Positions 47,346 to 57,661 are shown, counted from the stretch's first letter. The stretch is DNA of 64,000 bases from Mycoplasmopsis mustelae (GCF_004365095.1 NZ_SOCN01000001.1:248001-312000), one strand, 5' to 3'. Numbers and translations are program-made. Notes: generated from the letters alone by a model not told the origin.

Positions 47346-49353
47346 ATGTAAAAGCCAACCTATCTGGAACAGAATTTTTAAATAATGCGGAACTCTTTCT
47401 TCTTACTACTAATCTATAATTTCCTGAATCAATAGTCCTATATGCGATCAATTCATCATTAGATGAAGTAGATTCTGAACTTGCTATAACTTTTCAGCCA
47501 GAATTTCAATTATATTTTTCTAAAAATAAATCATAATTAGAAAATCAAGAATCTTGTCTTTTTCTTGTTTCATTTAGTTTTAATCAGTCCTCGTTCTTGT
47601 GAGATAAATTCCAGTTATTTGTATCTTTTTTTAATCTTTCAATTTCTACTACATTAGCAATAGTTCCACCTATTAATCCTAAAAAAAATCACCAATTAAC
47701 ATTTGGATTATAAGTTGGAATTCCTTCTTTGTTTTTTAGTAAACCTGCATTAAACAACCATGATAACGATGCTTTTATTGTTTTACCTTTCTCGACAAAA
47801 AAAGTCTTATTTATTGATATCTCATCATTTGTATTTTCATAATCTACTGTTACTAAATTTAAATTTTTAACTGCTTTGAGCATTTTTTCATAATCTGGTA
47901 TTCCTGCACCATACTTGTTACTGAACCCATTTTTATTTATTTTCTGATTTTTATCTGTCGTCGAGATAGATGAAGCACTTAAAATACTTTTAACAGCAGG
48001 AATTCTATAAATATCTGTATCTATATCCGGATTAGTTCTTAATAAAGTTGAAATAATACCTGTTATAGCGGGTGCTGCCAAACTTGTTCCGGTTTGTAAT
48101 TCATTCTCATACTTAAATTTATATCCACTAGGAGCAACAACAAACGGTTTAGCTATCTGGGGATTACCGGAATCTAATTTATAGTTAGAATAATCTGCTA
48201 GTCTATTTTCTTTTATATCAAAATTATAGTTTCTATCAAGTGCGCCAACAACAATTGAGTTATATGATAGTTGATAATCATTTATCCATCCCCTTACTTT
48301 TATGTTTTTATCTTTTTCTATCTCTTCATCATTATTTTCATTTCCTGCTGCAAAAACATTTACTACACCATATTTTCTTGAAAGATAATCCAAAACATAA
48401 CTGTTCTCATCATATAATTTATAAAGTGTATCATCAGATTTACCATAACTATGATTTATTAATTTCAATTTTTTGTCTTTTACCATTTTTTCTAATCACT
48501 TTTGTCATTCACCTTGTTTATTAGTATAATCAGAAAATACAATCTTTGATTTAGTGTCAAAACCTTCATCACCTGCTGCTATCGATGAAACCAATATAGG
48601 GTGCTTTTTTTCTGTCGAATATTTATCTTGTAAAAATTCTATTCCATTTTCATTAAAATTATTAGTTATACTTTTGCCGAATCCATAATCAAACTCAAAA
48701 ATACCAAGTCTTGTTTCCCTAGAACTATTGGTTTTTAAATCCCTTTCCCTTTGTTTTGTAAAATTTAATATTTTAAACGCATCATCTTTGTTTAAGATAT
48801 CATATTTTGTATCATCATAATAATAACCACCACCATAATCATCATTATAGTATCAATCATGGTGATAGTTAACCATTTCAGGAGTATGAATTTGTGTGTT
48901 TTTAAATAATATAAATTTATATATTTTTTTGTTTTCTTTTGTTTTATTTACAAACTCCTCTCTTTGTTTTTCTGTATCAAAATACATTCAAACAATCGGT
49001 GTTTCATCACTAATGATGTACTGTTTAAACCTTAAACCCACTCTTTTTAGCGATTCGATAAATCCTTCATTTTGCTTCTTGATGTAATTAGAATCAAAAA
49101 AATCATCGGTTGAATCAAAATTATGATTTAAAAGTAATTTTAATTCAAAATCATTGTCTATTTTCTTTTCTACATTAGTAGATAATAAACTTTTTTGTAA
49201 ATTAAAGGTATCCCTAACCTCCAAATTTAGTCCGTTTGTTTTTTCATACCACATTTTTCCATCATTTTTTTGTTGATGACTAAATATAAAAACTGGTGAA
49301 ATACTAACTGCGAATAGTGATGTACCTAATAATAACTTAACTTTCTTTTTCAT
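47329..49353 (-). CDS. Subtilisin-like serine protease (S8), copy 1
   Basis: 674 aa with UGA Trp codons; the frame was checked continuous. The signal segment KLLLGTSLFAVSISPVFIF has no lipobox. Catalytic candidates: Asp222 in GIFEFDYGF, His251 in KKHPILVSSIAAG (where HGTxVA is usual), oxyanion Asn338 in AAGNENN, and Ser424 in GTSLAAPA. A hydrophobic WWFFLGLIGG segment near residue 555 looks like a membrane anchor. A C-terminal beta-rich domain (SNDELIAYR, YRLVVRR) follows. The gene leads a two-gene unit with the 446-aa lipoprotein. It is probably secreted and cell-bound, with host protein as a likely substrate. It is not the trypsin-like MIP protease of the MIB-MIP system. Confidence 0.82.
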
Positions 49354-49484
49354 TGTTTTCCTTTTTAATATTTATTATGTTGACAAAATTTTAAAAGGAT
49401 AATCATAAACTTAACATTAATTTTATATATAAAAATAAATTTATTTTATTCTTCCATATTCCATTTTTTACTTTTGTCTATATT

Positions 49485-49514
49485 ATTTTAACATAGATTT
49501 TTTTGTGTTATCAA
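49485..49514 (-). promoter_or_regulatory. Putative promoter of protease unit 1 (18-base spacer)
   Basis: TTGATA (49509-49514) and TAAAAT (49485-49490) are 18 bases apart. The spacer holds a run of seven A. The same element in copy 2 has six A and a 17-base spacer. Confidence 0.5.
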
Positions 49515-49629
49515 AAGGATAATAAAAACTAAATTTCTATAGAATAATCTTTATTATTGCACTGATGATAATATTTTTCATTTTTGCATAATTTTAATTA
49601 AAAAATTTTTTTGAATGTAAAATAGTTTT

Positions 49630-50987
49630 ATGAAAATAAAATTTAACATTGCAAATTCAAAAGAATTAACTGATTTTGAAAAGAAGAAAAGAAATATAAT
49701 AATTGCTATTTCAGAAAACTATAATGAGACAAACAAAAAACTAGCTATAAAACTCGGAATTTCTATAAGAAGTGTTTTTTTATTATAAAAAAGAAATAAG
49801 AAATTCTATCGGAACCGGAGAATCAATAAATATTGCTCTCTCTCTCACAAAAATAAATTTATAGATAAAAAATTAAAAATTAGTGATAAAGAAATTATAG
49901 AAATTTTCAAATTATACAAACAAACTACACTGAATTTAGTTGATATTGAATTAACTTCAAACGAACTTACAGTAAAAGAGTTTTACACAAATTTCTTAGA
50001 CGAAAAACACAGAAGCAAAATTTCATATCAACATTTAATAAAAAGATTTAACCTTTTAGGATTAACAGCATCACATACAACAAAACTAGGTAGAAAAATA
50101 GCAAAAAACTCCGTTAAAAAGATTGATAAAAAACACGATCTTATACTATTTAACATTGAAAAGTTGGAAAAATTAGCTAAAAAGAAACGTGTATTATTAG
50201 AAAAATCAAAGAATTTATCATTCGGGGAAATAATAGAAATCGATGCACAAGAAGAACCATATTTAAAAAATGAAGAAAAAGTAACCATATATCATGCAAT
50301 AGATTCTGCAACCGGATATTCACTCGCTATTCATATTGGTAAATAAGAAACAAACGAAGGATATAGAAATTATTAGAAAAAGTATTCTTAAAATTTTGTT
50401 TTCCTAAAAAGATTTATGCTGATAAAAGACGTACATTTTGAGGTAGCGAAGATACAGAAACAATGCTTTCAAAAACTTTAAGAGAGAAAGGAATTGAAAT
50501 AGTTTATTCTAGCAATCCAACTCACAAACCACACGTAGAAAGCTCATTTAGAACTCTTTTAGACAAAATCTTAACATTTAAAGTAAAAAGAAATATAAAA
50601 ACTTTTAATGAATTAGTAAAAGCAGAAGATAATTTATCAATTTTATTACAACGAAACTTTAAGTAAAAAGGTGAATAAAAAAATGTTTTTGACAAAAACG
50701 GAAGAAAAAATTCTAATTGACTAATATTCATAGAAATACCAAGAAAAATTAATAATGGTGTAGTCAGATACAAGAACAAAAATTTAGCTCCATTTGATAC
50801 AGAAGGAAATCGAAAATATATAGATAGAAAAACTGATATTTCTTTTGTTATGAATTCTGATTTGAGTTTATTTTTTAAAATCGGCAGAACATTATTTACA
50901 GCAAAAGAATTAGATGGTAGATGGTTAACAGAAAATGAAAGTTGAGCACTATCGAAAGGTTTAGATATATCTAGACATGAAGTTTAA
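49630..50987 (+). pseudogene. Transposase pseudogene (integrase core)
   Basis: Joined pieces give about 450 aa: an N-terminal helix-turn-helix-like part, then EIDAQEEPYL and IDSATGYSLAIHIGK (first Asp), KIYADKRRTFWG (second Asp), and SNPTHKPHVESSFRTL (catalytic Glu). Damage: TAA in frame at 49786-49788, TAA in GKxETNEGY near 50344 (probably CAA to TAA), a frameshift near 50375, and apparent indels in A-runs with in-frame TAA at 50664 and 50676. All are real stops in the UGA=Trp code, so the element cannot move by itself. Confidence 0.8.
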
Positions 50988-50990
50988 AGA

Positions 50991-51173
50991 ATGTCTCAAC
51001 TAATACAAAGTAATAAATCATTTTATGAAACAATGAAAAAATATGCTAATAAATTATTAGAAATTTTTAATAAAAATAATGTTAAAGATGAAGAAATAAA
51101 AAACGCAATTAACAACTTATTAGACGAGTTAGATGAATTGCGTATATTTGTTAAAAAAATTATAAATAATTAA
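50991..51173 (+). CDS. Small charged helical protein at the IS 3' end
   Basis: 60 aa, beginning 3 bases after the transposase remnant ends. Lys/Glu/Asn-rich with a heptad-like C-terminal half (NLLDELDELRIFVKKI). Possibly an IS passenger or a second IS protein. I do not recognise it. Confidence 0.4.
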   Translation: MSQLIQSNKSFYETMKKYANKLLEIFNKNNVKDEEIKNAINNLLDELDELRIFVKKIINN

Positions 51174-51319
51174 TTAAACAAATTAATTATAAAACCTTTT
51201 TAAAAACCACTCGAAAATATATGAGTTGTTTTATATAAAAACGAATAAATTTTAAAGTGAAATTTTTTTTCATTAAAATTAGAAATTTATGCAAATTTAC
51301 TAGTTACTTTACACTTATA

Positions 51320-51363
51320 TTTACTAGGACAGGTGGATGGTACCACCCACCTGTCCTAGTAAA
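51320..51363. repeat. GC-rich 44-bp near-perfect palindrome
   Basis: TTTACTAGGACAGGTGG runs to its mirror CCACCTGTCCTAGTAAA around a central GGTACC. A single mismatch pair becomes a G-U pair in minus-strand RNA. It is far richer in G+C than its surroundings. It lies between the IS end and lipoprotein copy 2. It is not followed by a clear U-run on the minus strand. Confidence 0.75.
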
Positions 51364-51491
51364 ATCATAGTATCTATATTTGTTTGTGTTTGCTTAGTTT
51401 CAAGTTTATCATTTATCACTGTTTTAATTAAAGGTGGTTGAGTTAATAATAACTTATCATAACTAATAATTCTATCTGTTTCTGAATAAAT
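51324..51491 (-). other. Short open frame downstream of lipoprotein copy 2, possible gene remnant
   Basis: About 54 codons without a start codon, between two in-frame stops (IYSETDRIISYDKLLL to GQVGGTIHLS). The composition is protein-like. The right part is encoded by the palindrome. It could be the tail of a gene cut by the IS or the duplication. There is no equivalent after copy 1. Confidence 0.3.
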
Positions 51492-51502
51492 TTATAATTT
51501 AT

Positions 51503-52843
51503 TTATGCTTGTTTAGGTAACAAATCCTTATTTTTAACTAAAAAGTCATTTGCTTCTTTATAACTTAAAGAGCCTTGAAGTTTAATAACAGAATTTTTAG
51601 GAACTACCAGAACTTGGAACAGAACCTCATTTTCATTTACTTTTGGTGTATATTCATTCAATGAAAAATTATAATTAAAAACTCTATCCGATATTGTAGC
51701 AATAGTTATATTATTATCTTTTTGTTTATATTTAACCATTTGATCTGGTGTATTAAATGATAAATAATTTTTATTAATAATCATTCTTTGAACTAAAATT
51801 TTATTTTCTTTTAAAGTTGTTTCAATATCTCTATTCTCTATGTATTCTTGTTCAAAATACTTCCTAATTTTATCTGTGTCTATTGTTAGTGCATTATCAT
51901 TTGCAATTTTTTGTAGCGGTGTTAGTATGATTTTGTTAAAATCATCCATATTCTCTATTGACTCAATTTCAGTATTTATAGTTAAATTCTTTATAGATTC
52001 ATTATTTAATTTACCTAAAAAAGAAAATGGTTTAAATGTAACATTTTGATTTTGCTGAATTTTTTGAATTAATGTCAGTGTTTTATCAATTTCATATTCT
52101 TTGATGAAGTTGTCTAATTTATACTTAAATTCATTATATAAATCATTTAGTAATTTAATGTTTTCTATTTGTTTTGTTTCAATAATTTTATATGTTGCAG
52201 CTTTTGGTATCAATACCGCCGTAAAAACATTTCTGCTTGCTATTAAATTTTGTGGTACTTTATATCCAAATTTATTATTAACATATTCTGGATTAATCTC
52301 GAGAATACTTATCTGGTTTTCTTTCTTATCATTTGTATCTATAAGAAAGTAATTTAAAAATGATGCTGAGTAAGCATTGCTTGATTCAAATAATAAAATA
52401 TCATTTTGTTCAAGAATTTTTTCTAACGTTTGTCCTTTTAAAAAGTCCGATTCAAAGATTTGTTTAATTTTTGCATCTGACATTAATTTTGCTAAATTAA
52501 AGTCTTTATATAATGTGTTGATTTTATTTATGATTAGTTCATTAAAATCACTAATAGATTTAATTCTTTTATTTGAGGCTCCATCTAAGAAACTAAAGTT
52601 TCTATATTCATTTACAAATTCTGAAAATTTAGGAAAAAATTGGTCAAAAATAATACTGTTATTTGTTGTTATATTCTGTTTTTCTTGTTTTAACCTAATT
52701 AAATCACTAAAATACACGGTTTTTCTACCGAGTGAGTTTATATAATTATTTACTGAATTTACGCACGATGAAACAACAGTAGTAGCAACAGATAAAAATA
52801 ATCCTAATAAAATAAATTTCATTTTTTTAATCTTGAATAACAT
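51503..52843 (-). CDS. 446-aa lipoprotein partner of the S8 protease, copy 2
   Basis: The same length as copy 1 and nearly identical over the last 230 residues. The lipobox is VVSSC. Differences cluster in the signal peptide, residues 24-40 and about 190-215 (KVPQNLIASRNVFTA against DEPKLLIANRNVFTV). This uneven spread suggests partial gene conversion or selection on an exposed part. The start overlaps the end of protease copy 2 by 17 bases, as in unit 1. No terminator like that of unit 1 follows; the 44-bp palindrome lies about 140 bases on. Confidence 0.75.
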   Translation of the reverse strand: MLFKIKKMKFILLGLFLSVATTVVSSCVNSVNNYINSLGRKTVYFSDLIRLKQEKQNITTNNSIIFDQFFPKFSEFVNEYRNFSFLDGASNKRIKSISDFNELIINKINTLYKDFNLAKLMSDAKIKQIFESDFLKGQTLEKILEQNDILLFESSNAYSASFLNYFLIDTNDKKENQISILEINPEYVNNKFGYKVPQNLIASRNVFTAVLIPKAATYKIIETKQIENIKLLNDLYNEFKYKLDNFIKEYEIDKTLTLIQKIQQNQNVTFKPFSFLGKLNNESIKNLTINTEIESIENMDDFNKIILTPLQKIANDNALTIDTDKIRKYFEQEYIENRDIETTLKENKILVQRMIINKNYLSFNTPDQMVKYKQKDNNITIATISDRVFNYNFSLNEYTPKVNENEVLFQVLVVPKNSVIKLQGSLSYKEANDFLVKNKDLLPKQA

Positions 52844-54851
52844 ATGTAAAAGCCAACCTATCTGGAACAGAATTTTTAAATAATGCTGAACTTTTTCTTC
52901 TTACTACTAATCTATAATTTCCAGAATCTGTAGTCTTATACGTAATTAATTCATCATTAGATGAAGTAGATTCTGAACTTGCTATAACTTTTCAACCCGA
53001 ATTTTGATTATATTTCTCTAAAAATAAATCATAATTAGAAAATCAAGAATCTTGTCTTTTTCTTGTTTCGTTCATTTTTAATCAATCTTCATCCTTATGA
53101 GATAAATTCCAGTTATTTGTATCTTTTTTTAGTCTTTCAATTTCTACTGCGTTAGCGATAGTTCCTCCTAGTAAGCCTAAAAAGAATCATCAATTAACGT
53201 TTGGATTATAATTCGGGATTCCTTCTTTGTCATTAAGTAAACCAGCATTAAACAACCAAGATAATGATGCTTTTATTGTTTTACCTTTTTCAACAAAGAA
53301 AATATTATTTCTTGATATTTCGTTATTTGTATTTCCATAATCTTCTGTTATTAAGTTTAAATTTTTAACCGCTATAAGCATCTTTTCATAATTAGGTATG
53401 CCGGCACCATACTTATTGCTAAACCCATTTTTATTTATTTTTTGATTCTCATCTGTAGTAGCAATTGATGAAGCACTTAAAATACTTTTAACTGCCGGAA
53501 TTCTATGAGTATCAATATCTATACCCGGATTAGTTCTTAATAAAGTGGAAATAATACCTGTTATTGCGGGTGCAGCAAAACTTGTTCCGTTTTGTGTCTC
53601 ATTCTTATATTTAAATTTATACGAACCAGGAGCGACAACAAAAGGTTTTGCTACTTGTGGATTATTAGGATCTAATTTATAATTAGAATAATCTGCTAGT
53701 CTATTTTCTTTTATATTAAAATTATAGTTATCATTAAGAGCACCAACAACTATGGAATTGTATGCTAATTGATCATCATTTATTCATCCCCTCACTTTTA
53801 TGTCTTTATCACTCGCAACCTCTTTATCATTGTTTTCATTTCCTGCTGAAAAAACATTTATTACACCGTATTTTCTTGAAAGATAATCTAAGACATAACT
53901 TTCCTCGTTATATAGTTTAAAAACAGTGTCGTCGCCTCTACCATAACTATGATTGATTAACTTCAATTTTCTGTCTTTTACCATGTTTTCTAATCGCTTT
54001 TGTCATTCACCTTGTTTATTAGTGAAATCAGAAAACAAAATCTTTGATTTGGTGTCAAAACCTTCATCACCTGCTGCAATTGATGAAACCAATATAGGGT
54101 GTTTTTTTTCTGTTGAATATTTATCTTGTAAAAATTCTATTCCATTTTTATCAAAATTATTAGTTATGCTTTTGTTAAACCCATAATTAATTTCAAAAAC
54201 ACCAATTCGTGAATTCGTAGAACCAGTTGTAATCAAATCCCTTTCCCTTTGTTTTGTAAAATTTAATATTTTAAAAGCATCATCTTTGTTTAAGATATCA
54301 TATTTTGTATCATCATAATAATAACCACCACCATAACCATCATTATAGTATCAATCATGGTGATAGTTTACCATTTGAGAAGTATGAATTTGTGTGTTTT
54401 TAAATAATATAAATTTATATATTTTTTTATTTTCTTTTGTTTTATTTACAAACTCTTCTCTTTGTTTTTCTGTATCAAAATACATTCAAACAATCGGTGT
54501 TTCATCACTAATGATGTATTGTATAAAATTTAAACCATCTCTTTTTAGTGATTCAATAAATTCTTCATTTTGCTCCTTAATGTACTTAGAATCAAAAAAA
54601 TCATCGCTTGAATCAAAATTATGATTTAAAAGTAATTTTAATTCAAAGTCATTATCTATTTTCTTTTCTACATCAGTAGATAATAAACTTTTTTGTAAAT
54701 TAAAGGTCTCCCTAACCTCCAAATTTAGTCTGTTTGTTTTTTCAAACCACATTTTTCCATCATTTTTTTGTTGACGATTAAATATAAAAACTGGTGAAAT
54801 ACTAACTGCAAATAGTGATACACCTAATAATAACTTAACTTTCTTTTTCAT
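52827..54851 (-). CDS. Subtilisin-like serine protease (S8), copy 2, with altered catalytic Asp
   Basis: 674 aa, the same length as copy 1; the frame was read through with only UGA internal stops. His (KKHPILVSS), oxyanion Asn (SAGNENN) and Ser (GTSFAAPA) are kept. The presumed catalytic Asp is Asn: GVFEINYGF against GIFEFDYGF, GAT to AAT at residue 222. It may therefore be inactive or very weak, perhaps a binding protein or decoy, unless another acid serves. N-terminal and C-terminal parts, including the WWFFLG segment, match copy 1. It is coupled to lipoprotein copy 2. Confidence 0.8.
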
Positions 54852-54981
54852 TGTTTTCCTTTTTAATATTTATTGTTGTTAACAAAATTTCAAAAGGATG
54901 TCATAAACTTAACATTAATTTTATATATAAAATAAATTTGTTTTGGTATTCCATATTCCATTTTTTACTTTTGTCTATATT

Positions 54982-55010
54982 ATTTTAACATAGATTTTTT
55001 GTGTTATCAA
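54982..55010 (-). promoter_or_regulatory. Putative promoter of protease unit 2 (17-base spacer)
   Basis: TTGATA (55005-55010) and TAAAAT (54982-54987) lie 17 bases apart, the optimal spacing. The A-run in the spacer has six A against seven in unit 1. Confidence 0.5.
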
Positions 55011-55055
55011 AAGAATAATAAAAACTAAATTTCAAAAAATCAAGTTTTATGTCGT

Positions 55056-56423
55056 TTAATTTTGTAATTTTAAAGCAAATTCTACTAAAGTTGCAACTAA
55101 AACACCTTGTGGTTCACCATTAATATCTGCAGTTCCTGCAACATCACAATGAATAAAATCCACCCCTTTAGTAAATTCTCTTAAAAATAGTGCTGCTTGA
55201 TTGGAATCAGAGCGCACTGTCTTAGATCAGTTTGCTAAATCTGCAACTTTTGAACCTTTGTTTCCTTTATTAAAATCTTCATGAAGCGGCATCCTTCAAA
55301 CTTTTTCCTGCATTCTAACTGCAGCTTGATTAAATAAATCTCATTTAGTGTCACTAGTTGATCAAACTCCAGTATAAATATTCCCTAAAGTTACTAACAT
55401 GGTCCCGGTTAAGGTGGCAACATCGACCAAAGTAGTAGCTTTTAATTTCTCGGCCGCATAAAATAGCCCATCAGCAAGCACTAAACGTCCTTCTGCATCG
55501 GTGTCAACTACTTCTACTCATTTACCACTCATTGATTGATAAACATTTTCAGGTAATGATGCATCACCATTTAAGCGATTATCAGTGATGCACATTACGG
55601 CAGAAACATTAATTTTTGCACACATCTGTGCTAACACTTTAACTGCATAAGCAACAATCACAGAACCAGACATATCATATTTCATTCCAGACATATGATA
55701 CCCCTTAGTGTTTACTCCACCCGTGTCAAAAGTAATTCCTTTACCAACAAATGACAACATTTCTTCACTATGTATGTCTCCTTGATATTTAACAACCACA
55801 ACTCTAGGTTCGTGAGTGCTACCTCGATTAACTGATAAAAGTAATCCCATATTTAAGTCCTGAATTTCTTTTTTTGTTAAGACTTGTACTTCTAAGCCTG
55901 GAATTCCACTAAAATCATTACTTATTTCTGTGGCTAATTGTTCAGAATTTAAAAAGTTTTCTGGTGTAATTTGTAAATTGCGAACTTTTGTAACTGCTTT
56001 GGCAGTTAACATCATTTGTTCAATAACTGATCTTGCATCCTCATTAACTTCTTGCATATAAATGCTTAATTCTTTAAGCTGCGTTTGTTCTGGGTTTGAA
56101 TGTTTTGCAAATAGGGTTGCTCTTACAAAATATGCTCCTAAGATAAACAATCTCAGCAATTTTTTATAACAAAAGCGTTGTGCAAATGCTTCCAAATCAA
56201 TTTGATAATCAAAATTAATTTTTGCCGAAAACTCTCTAAATCAGGTTTTAATAGCATCTAAATTCTGATCTTTTGTCGCTAAATAAACATACGCAACTTT
56301 TTCAGATAAATTATTAGTTACATAAAATTCCTTTTGCGCCACATAGCTTGGAAATGTATCTCCTTGAAATGCTGGTTTAAGCAATAATGCTTGTTGTTGT
56401 CTTTCTGTTAAAACTTTAATCAT
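55056..56423 (-). CDS. Leucyl aminopeptidase (M17), copy 2
   Basis: 455 aa, frame checked. Active-site motifs [30 protein letters not shown] and [14 protein letters not shown] are all intact, so both M17 copies look active. It is clearly diverged from copy 1 at 44.5 kb, particularly in the N-terminal half. It is the last gene of the trmL operon and overlaps the YigZ-family gene by 8 bases. It probably has a different peptide preference or regulation from copy 1. Confidence 0.93.
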
Positions 56424-56826
56424 TTTTTGTTCCTTTCCTGTTCATATACATGTTAATTGCATCAGATGCTAATTTACGGTATGCACGAATTAATCCGCTT
56501 GCACCTAATTTCTGTCCGCCAAAATATCTCACTACAACTACTAAAATATTCTTTAAATTCTTCAATTGAATTAATTCAAAAATCCTTTTTCCTGCAGTAT
56601 TTTTTGGTTCACCTCCATCACTAAATGCTGCCGTTTCCGCTCCGTTTTCATTTATAACATATGCATAAGTGATATGAGTTGCATCTTTATGGTCACCTTT
56701 AACAATATTTTTTATAAAATTAGAAACACAACTTTTTTCGTGAACTTCCATACAATATCCAATAAATTTAGATCTTTTAACTACTGACTCTGTTTGTATA
56801 ATCGGAATATCTTTTTGCTTAGTCAT
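56416..56826 (-). CDS. YigZ/IMPACT family protein
   Basis: 136 aa, matching the N-terminal UPF0029 domain: SKFIGYCMEV, HKDATHITYAYV, FSDGGEPKNTAGKRI and VRYFGGQKLGASGLIRAY. It lacks the usual C-terminal domain of longer YigZ proteins. Its role is linked to translation or ribosome interaction in some bacteria but is poorly defined. It overlaps rbgA (8 bases) and pepA copy 2 (8 bases), so tightly coupled. Confidence 0.88.
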   Translation of the reverse strand: MTKQKDIPIIQTESVVKRSKFIGYCMEVHEKSCVSNFIKNIVKGDHKDATHITYAYVINENGAETAAFSDGGEPKNTAGKRIFELIQLKNLKNILVVVVRYFGGQKLGASGLIRAYRKLASDAINMYMNRKGTKND

Positions 56827-57661
56827 AAGTTACTCCTTTCAAATTCTTAACTCATTGTAAAAAGTGTTTGAATGCTTTTTGTATATCTAGTTTACCTTTG
56901 TGTTTATAAAAATTAAATTCTTGCGCATATTCATAAAAATGTCCATAAATACTAGTTTCATCAAAATCGGGTGTCATTTTGATTTCTTGTAGTTTCTGTG
57001 GATAATATTTAGATAGCAAAATCCAAATTTTAGTACATACATACTCTAAAGCGTATATATCGGATTTAATACTCCCAATCATTAATAATTTTATTGCAAC
57101 TTCTTGATCATCAAATTTAGGTAGCAAAATTCCAGGAGTATCTAAAAATAAAAACTCTTTATTAATAACTCATTGTTGTTGTCGAGTAACACCTGGATAG
57201 TTGGCTACTTTTAAATTTGCTTTCTGAGAAAGCAAATTAATTAAAGTACTTTTGCCACAATTTGGAACTCCAACAACAAAGGATTTAATTTTAGTTGAAA
57301 TGATTCCCTTTGCCTTGTTTTTTGCAATTCGTTCTGCGCTCATTTCTTTAAGTTTTTTTAAAATAATATTTTTGATATTAGCTTTGCGTAAATCCAACCA
57401 TAAAATCTCTGAATTTCCAAAACGTTTAGCAATTGCTGTTTTTTTAGATGTATCCATTAAATCGCTTTTACTAACAATAAATAATCTCGGTTTTAGTGGA
57501 GCTACTTGATCAAAATCTTCATTATATGAACTAATTGGACATCTAGCATCTAAAACTACAATAATAATATCAGCCAATTGTGCATTAGTCTTTAATTCTT
57601 TGAATCCTTTTGCCATATGTCCCGGAAATCATTGAATTAAGTTTTGATAATTATCTTGCAT
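56819..57661 (-). CDS. rbgA: Ribosome biogenesis GTPase YlqF/RbgA
   Basis: 280 aa. WFPGHMAKG at the N-terminus is the hallmark. The G motifs come in permuted order: VVLDARCPIS, SKSD (for NKxD), GVPNCGKSTLINLL (P-loop), YPGVTR, then LDTPG. The C-terminal helical domain follows. It acts in late assembly of the 50S subunit. ATG 57661 overlaps the coiled-coil gene by 11 bases. Confidence 0.94.

Larger units (their letters stand above)
45990..49540. repeat. 3.5-kb duplicated unit, copy 1 (protease + lipoprotein + promoter region)
   Basis: Strong nucleotide similarity to 51490-55034 covers both genes, about 185 bases upstream of the protease and about 20 bases beyond the lipoprotein stop. Similarity ends abruptly on both sides. 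Boundaries were set by eye. Confidence 0.75.
49583..51295 (+). mobile_element. Decayed insertion sequence with DDE (integrase-core) transposase
   Basis: About 1.7 kb between imperfect inverted ends: TTTGCATAA at 49583-49591 and TTATGCAAA at 51287-51295, each followed inward by T/A-rich similar sequence. It contains a broken transposase gene and a 60-aa ORF. It sits exactly between the two protease/lipoprotein units. The family is unassigned; the integrase-core motifs suggest an rve-type IS (IS1202/ISNCY-like or similar). No target duplication is evident. Confidence 0.7.
51490..55034. repeat. 3.5-kb duplicated unit, copy 2
   Basis: Partner of 45990-49540 in the same orientation, with both reading frames of identical length to copy 1. 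Single-base changes and a few small indels occur in the non-coding parts. Confidence 0.75.

Noticed and set aside
48240-48524. His/Leu-rich plus-strand frame inside protease copy 1
   Set aside because: It is a shadow of the protease gene; it has no SD and no relation to neighbours, and an equivalent frame is not kept in copy 2.
49630-50987. Programmed frameshifting in the transposase
   Set aside because: There are at least three separate lesions, including in-frame TAA codons away from slippery sites, so decay is the simpler reading.
46005-54851. MIB-MIP immunoglobulin capture and cleavage system
   Set aside because: The genomic pairing is similar in spirit, but the protease is subtilisin-like (S8) with GTSLAAPA, not the trypsin-like MIP, and the lipoprotein is only 446 aa with no MIB features I recognise.
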